A stretch of DNA of 36,088 nt, taken from the NCBI GenBank assembly GCA_015064135.1, contig SVSU01000008.1:1-36088 (forward strand), written 5' to 3'. This DNA is from Oscillospiraceae bacterium (GTDB taxonomy: Bacteria; Bacillota; Clostridia; Oscillospirales; CAG-272). The notes under the pieces were generated by a model. The model did no database searches and was not told the origin of the DNA. It was given only the letters and a program-made list of their open reading frames with translations. Position 1 is the stretch's first letter; each line of letters opens with the position of its first letter. Of this stretch, positions 8,979 to 16,379 are shown in pieces. The translations under genes were made by a program, and so were the position numbers.

Positions 8979-9826
8979 TGGCAACCGTAAAATTTGAAGA
9001 TATATCCTACACCTACAACAAAAACACCCCCTATGCCGCCACCGCCCTTTCCGATATAAACATTACCGTATCGGGAAACGGGATCACGGGGCTCATCGGC
9101 CACACGGGCAGCGGAAAATCCACCCTTGTGCAGATGATAAACGGCCTCATCAAGCCCACCTCGGGCAAGGTATACATTGACGGGGTTGACATTTGGGCTG
9201 AACCGAAAAAGATACGCAATGTCCGCTTCAAGGCCGGACTTGTTATGCAGTACCCCGAACACCAGCTCTTTGCCGAAACCGTGGAGGAGGACATCGCCTT
9301 CGGGCCGCGGAACATGGGTCTCTCGGGAGATGCGCTGAAGGAAAGGATCATGGAGGCTGTCCGCTTCTCGGGACTTTCCCCCGAACTTCTCTCAAAATCC
9401 CCCTTTGAGCTGTCGGGAGGCCAAAAAAGGCGCGTAGCTCTCGCCGGAGTTATGGCAATGGGCCCCGAGATCCTCATTCTCGACGAGCCGGCAGCAGGCC
9501 TTGACCCGGGCGGCAGACGGGATATTCTCGGCAAGATCAAAAGCTATGCAAGAGAAAGCGGAACCTGTGTCATCATCGTCAGTCACAGCATGGAGGACAT
9601 GGCAATGTACTGCGACGATCTCATCGTCATGGCAGGCGGCAAAGTTATCATGCACGCGCCCACGGCCGAGGTGTTCACCCATTCCGAAAAGCTCCTTTCG
9701 GTGGGACTCGATGTCCCCCAGATCACAAAAATAGCCGTTGCACTGGGGCGAAACGGAATCGACATCGGTGAGGACATTTACACGGTGGGATTTGCTGCGG
9801 AAAGGCTGCTCGGCAAAGAAAAATAA
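8978..9826 (+). CDS. ecfA2: Energy-coupling factor transporter ATPase EcfA2
   Basis: Second ATPase of the ECF module, pairing with EcfA1 beneath EcfT. Walker A GHTGSGKST, Q loop MQYPEHQLF (the YPExQLF form is diagnostic of EcfA2), signature LSGGQKRR, Walker B ILILDEP with AAGLDPGGR, and SHSMEDM at the switch are present. The start is the ATG at 8978 within the TGATG junction; a longer reading from 8921 would only add residues that overlap ecfA1 and do not belong to the family. The protein is 282 aa, the usual length. Confidence 0.93.
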   Translation: MATVKFEDISYTYNKNTPYAATALSDINITVSGNGITGLIGHTGSGKSTLVQMINGLIKPTSGKVYIDGVDIWAEPKKIRNVRFKAGLVMQYPEHQLFAETVEEDIAFGPRNMGLSGDALKERIMEAVRFSGLSPELLSKSPFELSGGQKRRVALAGVMAMGPEILILDEPAAGLDPGGRRDILGKIKSYARESGTCVIIVSHSMEDMAMYCDDLIVMAGGKVIMHAPTAEVFTHSEKLLSVGLDVPQITKIAVALGRNGIDIGEDIYTVGFAAERLLGKEK

Positions 9827-9870
9827 ATATTGTTCCTTCTTCACTATTCACTAAAAACCACGGGGTAATT

Positions 9871-10698
9871 ATGAAACAAGATATCGCATTCGGACAATAC
9901 TGCGAGGGAGAGTCACCGCTTCACAGGCTGGATCCGCGAATCAAGATCGTCATCACTGTTCTGGTTATCGTGACCATCTTTCTCGCAAAGAGTGTGTCCT
10001 CGTTTATTCTGCTGACAGCATTCACTGTGGGGCTTGTGCTTCTCTCGGGGATATCTCCGAGGATCGTTCTCGGAAGCCTGAAACCACTCGGATTTATTAT
10101 CGTATTCACAGCAGTCATCAATATTTTCTGGATGACCGGGGAGACTCCCCTCTTTGAACTCGGGTTTATCAGGATCTACCCCGAGGGTCTCATAAACGCA
10201 GCGCTCATCATCCTTCGGATCATGCTCCTGCTCACCGCAACAAGTATGTTCCTCACCTACACCACCACTCCCATCGCTCTGACGGACGGACTGGAGCAGC
10301 TTCTCGCTCCCCTTAAAAAGCTGAGGGTGCCCGTTCACGAGTTTTCCATGATGATGACCATCGCCCTCCGCTTCATCCCCACCTTGATGGAGGAAACGGA
10401 GAAGATCATGAACGCGCAGAAGGCGAGAGGGGCGGATTTTACCGAGGGCAGCCTCATCAGTCGTGCAAAAGCCCTCATCCCCATCCTCATCCCCCTGTTC
10501 ATCTCCTCCTTCCGCCGTGCAGACGAGCTTGCCACCGCCATGGAGTGCCGATGCTACACGGGCGGCGAGGGCAGAACAAGGATGAACATCCTCCGCACCA
10601 CGGCAAAGGATTGGCTTTTCACCGCGGCTGTGGCAGCGCTGGGCGTCGGTATCGTCCTCTTGAATATGTATCTGCCCCTTTATTCCCTGTCCATGTAA
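9871..10698 (+). CDS. ecfT: Energy-coupling factor transporter transmembrane protein EcfT
   Basis: The membrane scaffold of the ECF transporter (275 aa), linking the two ATPases to S components. Several hydrophobic helices are followed by the two coupling-helix signatures AQKARGADF and ATAMECRCYTGG, whose Ala-Arg-Gly type motifs dock into the ATPases. A further helix closes the C-terminus. The gene follows ecfA2 by 44 bp, with ACGGGG just before the ATG. No S-component gene is present, consistent with a group II shared module serving S proteins encoded elsewhere. Confidence 0.93.
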   Translation: MKQDIAFGQYCEGESPLHRLDPRIKIVITVLVIVTIFLAKSVSSFILLTAFTVGLVLLSGISPRIVLGSLKPLGFIIVFTAVINIFWMTGETPLFELGFIRIYPEGLINAALIILRIMLLLTATSMFLTYTTTPIALTDGLEQLLAPLKKLRVPVHEFSMMMTIALRFIPTLMEETEKIMNAQKARGADFTEGSLISRAKALIPILIPLFISSFRRADELATAMECRCYTGGEGRTRMNILRTTAKDWLFTAAVAALGVGIVLLNMYLPLYSLSM

Positions 10699-10745
10699 GG
10701 TAAGGAGAGTGAAATTTGCCATCAGGCAAGTAATTGATACATTGT

Positions 10746-11537
10746 ATGAAATATTTATTGAAAATCATGTATGACGGGACGGACTATTGCGGTTTTCAGT
10801 CCCAGCGAAACGGAAGATCCGTTCAAGAGGTGCTGACCGCCGCCATGTCGGAGCTGTTCGGCGTGGACTGCACTGTTACGGGGTGCTCCCGTACCGATGC
10901 AGGGGTCCATGCCCTGGGGTTCTGCGCCGCTGTGTCCGCAAAGGCTCCCGAGGATGGGGACAGGCTCACCATTCCCCCTTCAAAGCTGCCTCGCGCCGCC
11001 GACCGTTTTCTTCCCCGTGATATTTCCGTCCGCTGCGCCGCCTGCGTAGAGGACAGCTTTCATCCCCGATATGACGTTGTGTCAAAGGAGTACATCTACA
11101 AAATGTCCGACGCCGCCTATCGGGATCCCTTCACCGACGGCAAGGTATGGCGCCTGAAAAAGCCCCTCCCCGACTGCGGACTCTCGCGAATGACCGAGGC
11201 GGCGGCGGCAATCCCCGGATACCGCGACTTTTCCTCCTTCATGGCGTCAGGCTCGAAGATCACGGACGCGCGCCGAACAGTCCATCGACTCACCGTCAGC
11301 CGCGGTGAGGATGGAATCATTACCCTGCGCATTGCCGCCGATGGGTTTCTTTATAATATGGTAAGAATTATCACAGGCACCCTTATCGACACCGCCTTCG
11401 GCACATTCTCCCCGGCGGATATGGAAGGAATCATTGCCGCCGCCGACCGTCGCGCTGCCGGTAAAACAGCCCCTGCCTGCGGATTGTATCTCAATGAAGT
11501 AACCTACGGCGTGCCCGTCAACTGGTCAGAACCATAA
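10746..11537 (+). CDS. truA: tRNA pseudouridine(38-40) synthase TruA
   Basis: Isomerises uridines 38-40 of the anticodon stem of many tRNAs. CSRTDAGVHALG carries the catalytic aspartate D51, SFHPRYDVVSKEYIY and GFLYNMVRIITGTL are family blocks, and the length is normal (263 aa). The ATG at 10746 matches the family N-terminus (MKYLLKIMYDGTDYCGFQ); a TTG four codons upstream is possible. The nearest AAGGAG is at 10702-10707, too far for ordinary use, and a short hairpin lies between (10716-10729). TruA follows EcfT as in many Bacillota. Confidence 0.94.
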   Translation: MKYLLKIMYDGTDYCGFQSQRNGRSVQEVLTAAMSELFGVDCTVTGCSRTDAGVHALGFCAAVSAKAPEDGDRLTIPPSKLPRAADRFLPRDISVRCAACVEDSFHPRYDVVSKEYIYKMSDAAYRDPFTDGKVWRLKKPLPDCGLSRMTEAAAAIPGYRDFSSFMASGSKITDARRTVHRLTVSRGEDGIITLRIAADGFLYNMVRIITGTLIDTAFGTFSPADMEGIIAAADRRAAGKTAPACGLYLNEVTYGVPVNWSEP

Positions 11538-11582
11538 CAGAACGAAAAGCCAAATCTTATTAAGAAAGGACCGGTCACAGCG

Positions 11583-12860
11583 ATGGCATCAAATCAAAAG
11601 CAAAACCAATCGGGGCAGGTACTCAGAGTTACCTCAAAAATCAAGCCTGCCGTCACAAAATACTACCTGAAGGTGTCAAAGAGATACCGCGTGCTTCAGC
11701 TTCTTCTGCTCCTCTGCCTGGTCCTCTATATCTTCATTATTGTCAGCGCTTTCGGCAAATTCATCACCTACGACAATATGCAGTATCTGCTCCGCGACTT
11801 TGACTCCATCACCCGAACGGGAGACAGCGAGTTTTCAAGCATCCGCTACGACAGACAAAACGAGCAGACCTTTACAGTGTTCAAAAACGGAATTGCCGCA
11901 GCAGGAAAGGAGTCCTTCAGCCTTTATGATTCCTCGGGGCTTCGCCTGTGCAGCGATAAACTGAGCTACACCGACCCCGTTCTTGTCCCCTCGGAGAAGT
12001 ATCTTCTCCTCTACGATATGGGCGGCAAAGGCTACTCCGTGTACAACTCCATGACACGAATCATCTCGCGCACGGAGGAAAACAAGATCGTGGACGGTGA
12101 CATGAGCGACAGCGGCGATTTTATCCTTGTCACCCGTTCGGGAGAGACAAAATATGTGGTCAAACACTTCAACAGCGCCCTTTCCAACACCATGAACATC
12201 TACAAAGACAATTATGTGCTGGATGCGGCAATCAGCCCCGACGGAGGGAAGATCGTCATCGTTTCCGCCGTCCCCTCCGCCACGGATTTCGACTGTGAGA
12301 TCGCCCTCCACAAAGCAGGGGACAGCGAAAACGCAAAAAAAATCACCCTCAGCCGCACAATGCCCCTGTCTGTCCACTTCGGCGAGGACGGTTTCACCCT
12401 CCTTTGCGACAGCGGTTTGTATTTCTATAACGAAGACGGTGAGGCTGTCTCCACCCATACATTAAGCGGCATGACCCTTGAATATGCAGACCTTTCTGCG
12501 GAATATACCGTCCTTGCGGCAAGTGAAAATGCCCTCGGCAGCGAAAACCGCATTCTGGTCTTTGACAGCAACGGTACCCTTCTCGCAAACGATATGCTCA
12601 GAGAAAGGGTCACAGGTGTGGCTGCCTCCGGTGAAAAGGACGATGCACTCGCCTACGTTCTCACCCCCGACCGTGTCATTCGCCTGACCGCCGCCGCCCA
12701 ATCGGACCCCACCGACGACACCGCCCCCCGATACAGCGGATTTGAAGCGGCAGAAGAAGCCACCAACGGTGAAGATGTCCTCGCCGTCTGCACTGCTCAA
12801 AAAGGTGTCATCATCTGCACAGCCACGGAAGCGTACTATTTATTTAACGAGTGGGAATAA
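11583..12860 (+). CDS. DUF5711-like membrane-anchored beta-propeller protein
   Basis: Function unknown. The 425-residue protein has a basic cytoplasmic N-terminus of about 37 residues and one transmembrane helix (38-57, very Leu/Ile-rich). The large extracytoplasmic part has repeated beta-strand patterns such as SPDGGKIVIVSA, YLLLYDMGGKGYSVYN and NRILVFDSNGT. These resemble WD40/PQQ-like propeller blades. The arrangement matches what I recall as the DUF5711 family of Clostridia, often encoded beside a CvpA-family protein, as here. The AAAGGA ribosome site is 12 nt from the ATG, longer than usual. It may sense or scaffold something at the outer membrane face; this is inference. Confidence 0.7.
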   Translation: MASNQKQNQSGQVLRVTSKIKPAVTKYYLKVSKRYRVLQLLLLLCLVLYIFIIVSAFGKFITYDNMQYLLRDFDSITRTGDSEFSSIRYDRQNEQTFTVFKNGIAAAGKESFSLYDSSGLRLCSDKLSYTDPVLVPSEKYLLLYDMGGKGYSVYNSMTRIISRTEENKIVDGDMSDSGDFILVTRSGETKYVVKHFNSALSNTMNIYKDNYVLDAAISPDGGKIVIVSAVPSATDFDCEIALHKAGDSENAKKITLSRTMPLSVHFGEDGFTLLCDSGLYFYNEDGEAVSTHTLSGMTLEYADLSAEYTVLAASENALGSENRILVFDSNGTLLANDMLRERVTGVAASGEKDDALAYVLTPDRVIRLTAAAQSDPTDDTAPRYSGFEAAEEATNGEDVLAVCTAQKGVIICTATEAYYLFNEWE

Positions 12861-12957
12861 TATGCAGTTGAAATCGTAAGTGAACCGTCCCACTCCCGAG
12901 AATTTCCCTTACGGAAAATTCTCCAACGAGTAGACTTAATTTATCGAGTGGGAATAA
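12848..12957. repeat. Direct repeat flanking a nested palindromic segment at the end of the DUF5711 gene
   Basis: The 13 bp CGAGTGGGAATAA occurs at 12848-12860, where it forms the last codons of the gene above, and again at 12945-12957, 97 bp later. Between them TCCCACTC (12888-12895) is the inverse of both copies, and a nested hairpin GAGAATTTCC/GGAAAATTCTC lies at about 12898-12923. It looks like a duplicated or inserted palindromic segment rather than a gene. Confidence 0.6.
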
Positions 12958-12976
12958 AAAAATGAATAATGAAAAT

Positions 12977-13174
12977 TGAATAATGAATAATTTCGGTACA
13001 TTTTCCTTCGGAAAATGGGATTATTTAATTCATACAGTGCGGATTTTTACGGAATCTGCTTAAACTTCATTATTCGTTCTCATATCCACTAATCCATACC
13101 CAATGCCACAGCTACACATAATATAATAAAATGACGATTTGCGAAGCAAATCCACAATAATTATTCATTATTCA
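12977..13174. mobile_element. MITE-like element, about 198 bp, with 16 bp perfect terminal inverted repeats
   Basis: TGAATAATGAATAATT at 12977-12992 is perfectly inverted at 13159-13174. Inside are two perfect short hairpins: CATTTTCC/GGAAAATG (12999-13017, loop TTC) and GATTTGC/GCAAATC (13136-13152, loop GAA). There is no coding potential. The AT-rich composition contrasts with the flanking genes. This is the pattern of a non-autonomous miniature element; no clear target-site duplication was found. It fills most of the 334 bp gap between the DUF5711 and CvpA genes. Confidence 0.55.
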
Positions 13175-13194
13175 TTCAAAGAAAGGATCACACC

Positions 13195-13923
13195 ATGAGT
13201 TTTGCCTGCGACGGACTTCTTATCGGAATTATCATCTTCACTGTATACAGCGGATGGTCCAAAGGGTTTATCAAATCCTTTATGGGTATTGTCAAGGGGA
13301 TCGCCTCTGCCATTGCCGCTTACGCCTATACCCCCACCCTCAGCGCTTTTCTTAACGAGAGATTCATTCTGAAGCCAATCACCAACGGAATATTTGAAAC
13401 GCTGAAAGGGTACGCCTTCGACACCTCCACCGACCTTTATGACCTTGACAGACTTGCCCTTGAGCTCCCCCGTGAGCTTGTCTCCATTCTTGAGAGATAC
13501 AACGTGAATATCCCTGATTTTTCAAGCGGCATCACAGGACTCACTTCCGTCACCGAGGATGTGGTCTACAAATGCGCCTCCGCCATCGCTTCTTCCACCG
13601 CATCCATCCTGTCGTCCGCACTGGCGTTCATCATCATCTTCCTCTGCGGATATGCTGCCCTCTCCCTTATCGCAGCTTTGCTTGACCTTATTTTCCATAT
13701 GCCCATTCTCAATGCGGCAAACAAACTGTTCGGTCTCGTATTCGGTGCAGCTGAAGCGTTTTTCCTTGTGGCCGTCATGAGCATCCTGCTCTCTACCCTT
13801 GTCACCTCCCTCGGTTCCATCGAACCCGATCTTTTCGGCGCCGAGGTCATCGACCACACCGTGATCTGCCGCTTCTTCGTTGAACACAATCCCCTGAAGC
13901 GAATCTACGATGTACTGATATAA
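13195..13923 (+). CDS. CvpA-family membrane protein
   Basis: A 242-residue membrane protein of the CvpA (colicin V production) family. The N-terminal segment LLIGIIIFTVYSGWSKGFIKSF is the diagnostic first helix with G-x-x-KGF. More helices follow at about residues 37-50, 138-165 and 180-203, with an extracytoplasmic or cytoplasmic insert at 55-125. Family members are poorly understood and are linked to envelope integrity and secretion. AAAGGA precedes the ATG by about 7 nt. The upstream gap contains a MITE-like element, so its promoter is unclear. A ClpE-type ATPase gene follows after 53 bp. Confidence 0.82.
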   Translation: MSFACDGLLIGIIIFTVYSGWSKGFIKSFMGIVKGIASAIAAYAYTPTLSAFLNERFILKPITNGIFETLKGYAFDTSTDLYDLDRLALELPRELVSILERYNVNIPDFSSGITGLTSVTEDVVYKCASAIASSTASILSSALAFIIIFLCGYAALSLIAALLDLIFHMPILNAANKLFGLVFGAAEAFFLVAVMSILLSTLVTSLGSIEPDLFGAEVIDHTVICRFFVEHNPLKRIYDVLI

Positions 13924-13976
13924 AAACAGCTGATATATTTATCGATATATACAATTTCTGGAGAACAATTTAAATT

Positions 13977-16295
13977 ATGGTAATGTGTGCAAGATGCCGC
14001 AAACGTGTGGCAGTAGTATTTATCTCCCGTTTTGAAAACGGAGAAGCAAAGCAGGAGGGGCTCTGCCTCAAATGCGCAAAGGAACTGGGGCTCAAGCCCG
14101 TTGACGATATCCTGGCTCAGTCCGGTATGGACGACGAAACCATCGAAAAGCTGAACAGCGACATGGAAAATATGCTCGCTGAAATGCCCGAGGGCTTCCC
14201 CACAGCAGACGGTATGCCCGACGATGCCATGGGCAAAATAGCTCCCCTTCTCAACTTTGGAAAACTGATGAACGAGGGAGAGAAAAACAACGAACGAAAA
14301 AAAGCCCCCGGAAAAGGGGATAAAAACGATAAAACCGAGAAAAACGAGCGCAAATTTCTCAACACCTACACGAAAAACCTGACCGAGTGTGCCCGAAAAG
14401 GGGAGCTTGACCGCATTGTTGGCCGTGACCGTGAGCTGGCGCGCGTTATCCAGATCCTCTGCCGCCGTCAGAAGAACAATCCCTGCCTCATCGGCGAGCC
14501 CGGTGTCGGTAAAACGGCTATCGCCGAGGCTCTCGCGCAGAAAATCGCCGCAGGGGATGTGCCTTACCGCCTGAAGGGCTGCGCCGTGTGCCTGGTTGAC
14601 CTTACCGCACTCGTGGCAGGAACCCAGTTCAGAGGTCAGTTTGAATCCCGTGTGCTCGGACTTCTCAACGATGTAAAGGCGGAAGGCAATGTGATCCTTG
14701 TCATCGATGAGGTTCACAATATCGTAGGCGTTGGCGACGCCGAGGGAAGCATGAACGCCGCAAATATCCTGAAGCCTGCCCTTTCAAGAGGTGAGATTCA
14801 GATCATCGGCGCCACCACCCTCACAGAATACCGCAAATACATCGAAAAGGACTCCGCCCTTGAGCGCCGTTTCCAGCCCGTCACCGTGGGTGAACCTTCC
14901 GTCTCCGAAACCACGGACATCCTCCGCGGCATCAAGAAATATTACGAGGACTACCATGGTGTAAAGATCCCCGACGCCATCCTTGCTTCCGCCGCAAGAC
15001 TGAGCGAACGATATATCACCGACCGCTTCCTCCCCGATAAAGCCATCGACCTTGTGGACGAGGCGGCATCCCACATTTCCGTCCACTCCCCCGAGATCAA
15101 CGAACGGCACGAGATCGTGAAGCGCCGCGCCTTCCTTGAAAAATACAAAGCGGAACTTGAGGGAAAGACCACCTCGGGTGAGGATGTGCCGAACGATGTG
15201 TACGAGAAGCTGGCGGACACAAAAGTTGAGCTCATGCGTATCGAAACAAGACTCGAGGAGCTGAATGCCGCCTGCGAGCTTATAAAAATGAAAGAAAGCG
15301 ACCTTGCCGACGTTATCGAGATCTGGACGGGAGTTCCTGCCTCCAACATTACGGAAAGCGAATACACCCGTCTTGCGGAGCTTGAAGAACGCCTCTCTCG
15401 CCGCATCATCGGTCAGAGTGAGGCAGTCCGCGCCGTGGCAAAGGCCGTAAAGAGAAGTCGGGCAGGTGTCTCCTACAAAAGAAAGCCCGTGTCCTTTATC
15501 TTCGCAGGCCCCACGGGTGTGGGCAAAACGGAGCTTGTAAAGGTGCTCTCCGCGGACCTCTTCTCATCCCCCGAAACCCTGATCCGTCTCGACATGAGCG
15601 AATTTATGGACAAATACTCAGTATCCAGAATCATCGGTTCTCCTCCCGGCTATGTGGGCTACGACGATGCTGGTCAGCTTACCGAGAAAATCCGCCGCAG
15701 ACCCTACTCCGTGGTCCTTTTTGACGAGATCGAGAAAGCGCACCCCGATGTAATGAACATCCTCCTGCAGATTCTCGACGACGGTGTGCTCACCGACTCC
15801 CACGGAAAACAAGTCTCCTTTGAAAATACCATCATCGTCATGACCACCAATGCAGGCAGCGGCAAAACAGATGCACCTGCAGGCTTCGGTCAGCCCTCTG
15901 ACAACGCGAAAACGGCCGCCGATGACAGAGCAAAGGAAAAGACCCGCCGCGCCCTCGAGGAATTCCTCAGACCTGAGTTTATCAACCGCGTGGACGAGAT
16001 CATCACCTTCCGCAGCCTTGACAGGGACGATTTCGTAAAGATTGCCTCCATCATGCTCAACGATCTCGCATCCGTACTCGCCGAAAAAGGCATCACAGCA
16101 TCCTTTACCGAAAGCTGCACCAATCATGTGGCTGAAAAATCCTATTCCGCAAAATACGGTGCGAGAAATATGCGCCGCTTCATCCAGACTTCCATCGAGG
16201 ACTTGATCGCCGAGGAGATCATCTCCAAAAAAGGCGACATCACCGCCCTCACCGTGGACTGCATAAACGAAGAATTAAAGATCACTTCAATTTGA
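13977..16295 (+). CDS. clpE: ClpE-type AAA+ unfoldase with N-terminal zinc finger
   Basis: A Hsp100/Clp ATPase with two AAA+ modules (772 aa). It unfolds proteins, usually for degradation by ClpP. An N-terminal zinc finger of four cysteines (C4, C7, C30, C33) replaces the double Clp N domain, as in ClpE. After a charged linker (100-128) comes AAA1 with Walker A GEPGVGKT (173-180) and Walker B VIDEVHN. A middle coiled-coil region (375-440) follows, then AAA2 with Walker [10 protein letters not shown] and Walker B LFDEIEK. The loop after [10 protein letters not shown] that carries VGF in ClpE reads AGF here (634-636). GGAG lies 13 nt before the ATG. No CtsR box was recognised. It is followed by a repeat and then the degenerate P-type ATPase. 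Confidence 0.88.
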   Translation: MVMCARCRKRVAVVFISRFENGEAKQEGLCLKCAKELGLKPVDDILAQSGMDDETIEKLNSDMENMLAEMPEGFPTADGMPDDAMGKIAPLLNFGKLMNEGEKNNERKKAPGKGDKNDKTEKNERKFLNTYTKNLTECARKGELDRIVGRDRELARVIQILCRRQKNNPCLIGEPGVGKTAIAEALAQKIAAGDVPYRLKGCAVCLVDLTALVAGTQFRGQFESRVLGLLNDVKAEGNVILVIDEVHNIVGVGDAEGSMNAANILKPALSRGEIQIIGATTLTEYRKYIEKDSALERRFQPVTVGEPSVSETTDILRGIKKYYEDYHGVKIPDAILASAARLSERYITDRFLPDKAIDLVDEAASHISVHSPEINERHEIVKRRAFLEKYKAELEGKTTSGEDVPNDVYEKLADTKVELMRIETRLEELNAACELIKMKESDLADVIEIWTGVPASNITESEYTRLAELEERLSRRIIGQSEAVRAVAKAVKRSRAGVSYKRKPVSFIFAGPTGVGKTELVKVLSADLFSSPETLIRLDMSEFMDKYSVSRIIGSPPGYVGYDDAGQLTEKIRRRPYSVVLFDEIEKAHPDVMNILLQILDDGVLTDSHGKQVSFENTIIVMTTNAGSGKTDAPAGFGQPSDNAKTAADDRAKEKTRRALEEFLRPEFINRVDEIITFRSLDRDDFVKIASIMLNDLASVLAEKGITASFTESCTNHVAEKSYSAKYGARNMRRFIQTSIEDLIAEEIISKKGDITALTVDCINEELKITSI

Positions 16296-16299
16296 TATA

Positions 16300-16372
16300 A
16301 AGTATAAAGGTTTTTGAGGGGGGCAGGGGCATCTTTTTGCAAAAAGATCCCCCTGCCGTTTCCCCTTTCAGG
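16300..16372. repeat. Dispersed hairpin repeat between clpE and the P-type-ATPase-like gene
   Basis: The segment begins GTATAAAGGTTTTTGAGGGG and contains a long hairpin: left arm 16322-16338, right arm 16341-16357, 17 bp with one C-C mismatch and a GC loop. The same TATAAA(A)GTTTTTGAGG core followed by a G-rich/T-rich hairpin occurs at 33395-33452 and, inverted, at 33128-33180. It could attenuate transcription, but no T-tract directly follows the stem, so a terminator role is uncertain. Confidence 0.7.
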
Positions 16373-16379
16373 TACAATT

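Noticed and set aside
9913-10722. A 269-codon frame antisense to ecfT
   Set aside because: Covers a clearly identified gene, with a charged, low-complexity translation.
13930-13952. ATATAT-TTATCG-ATATAT palindrome before clpE as a CtsR or CIRCE operator
   Set aside because: It does not match the CtsR heptad repeat or the CIRCE consensus; it is short and AT-rich, so chance is likely.
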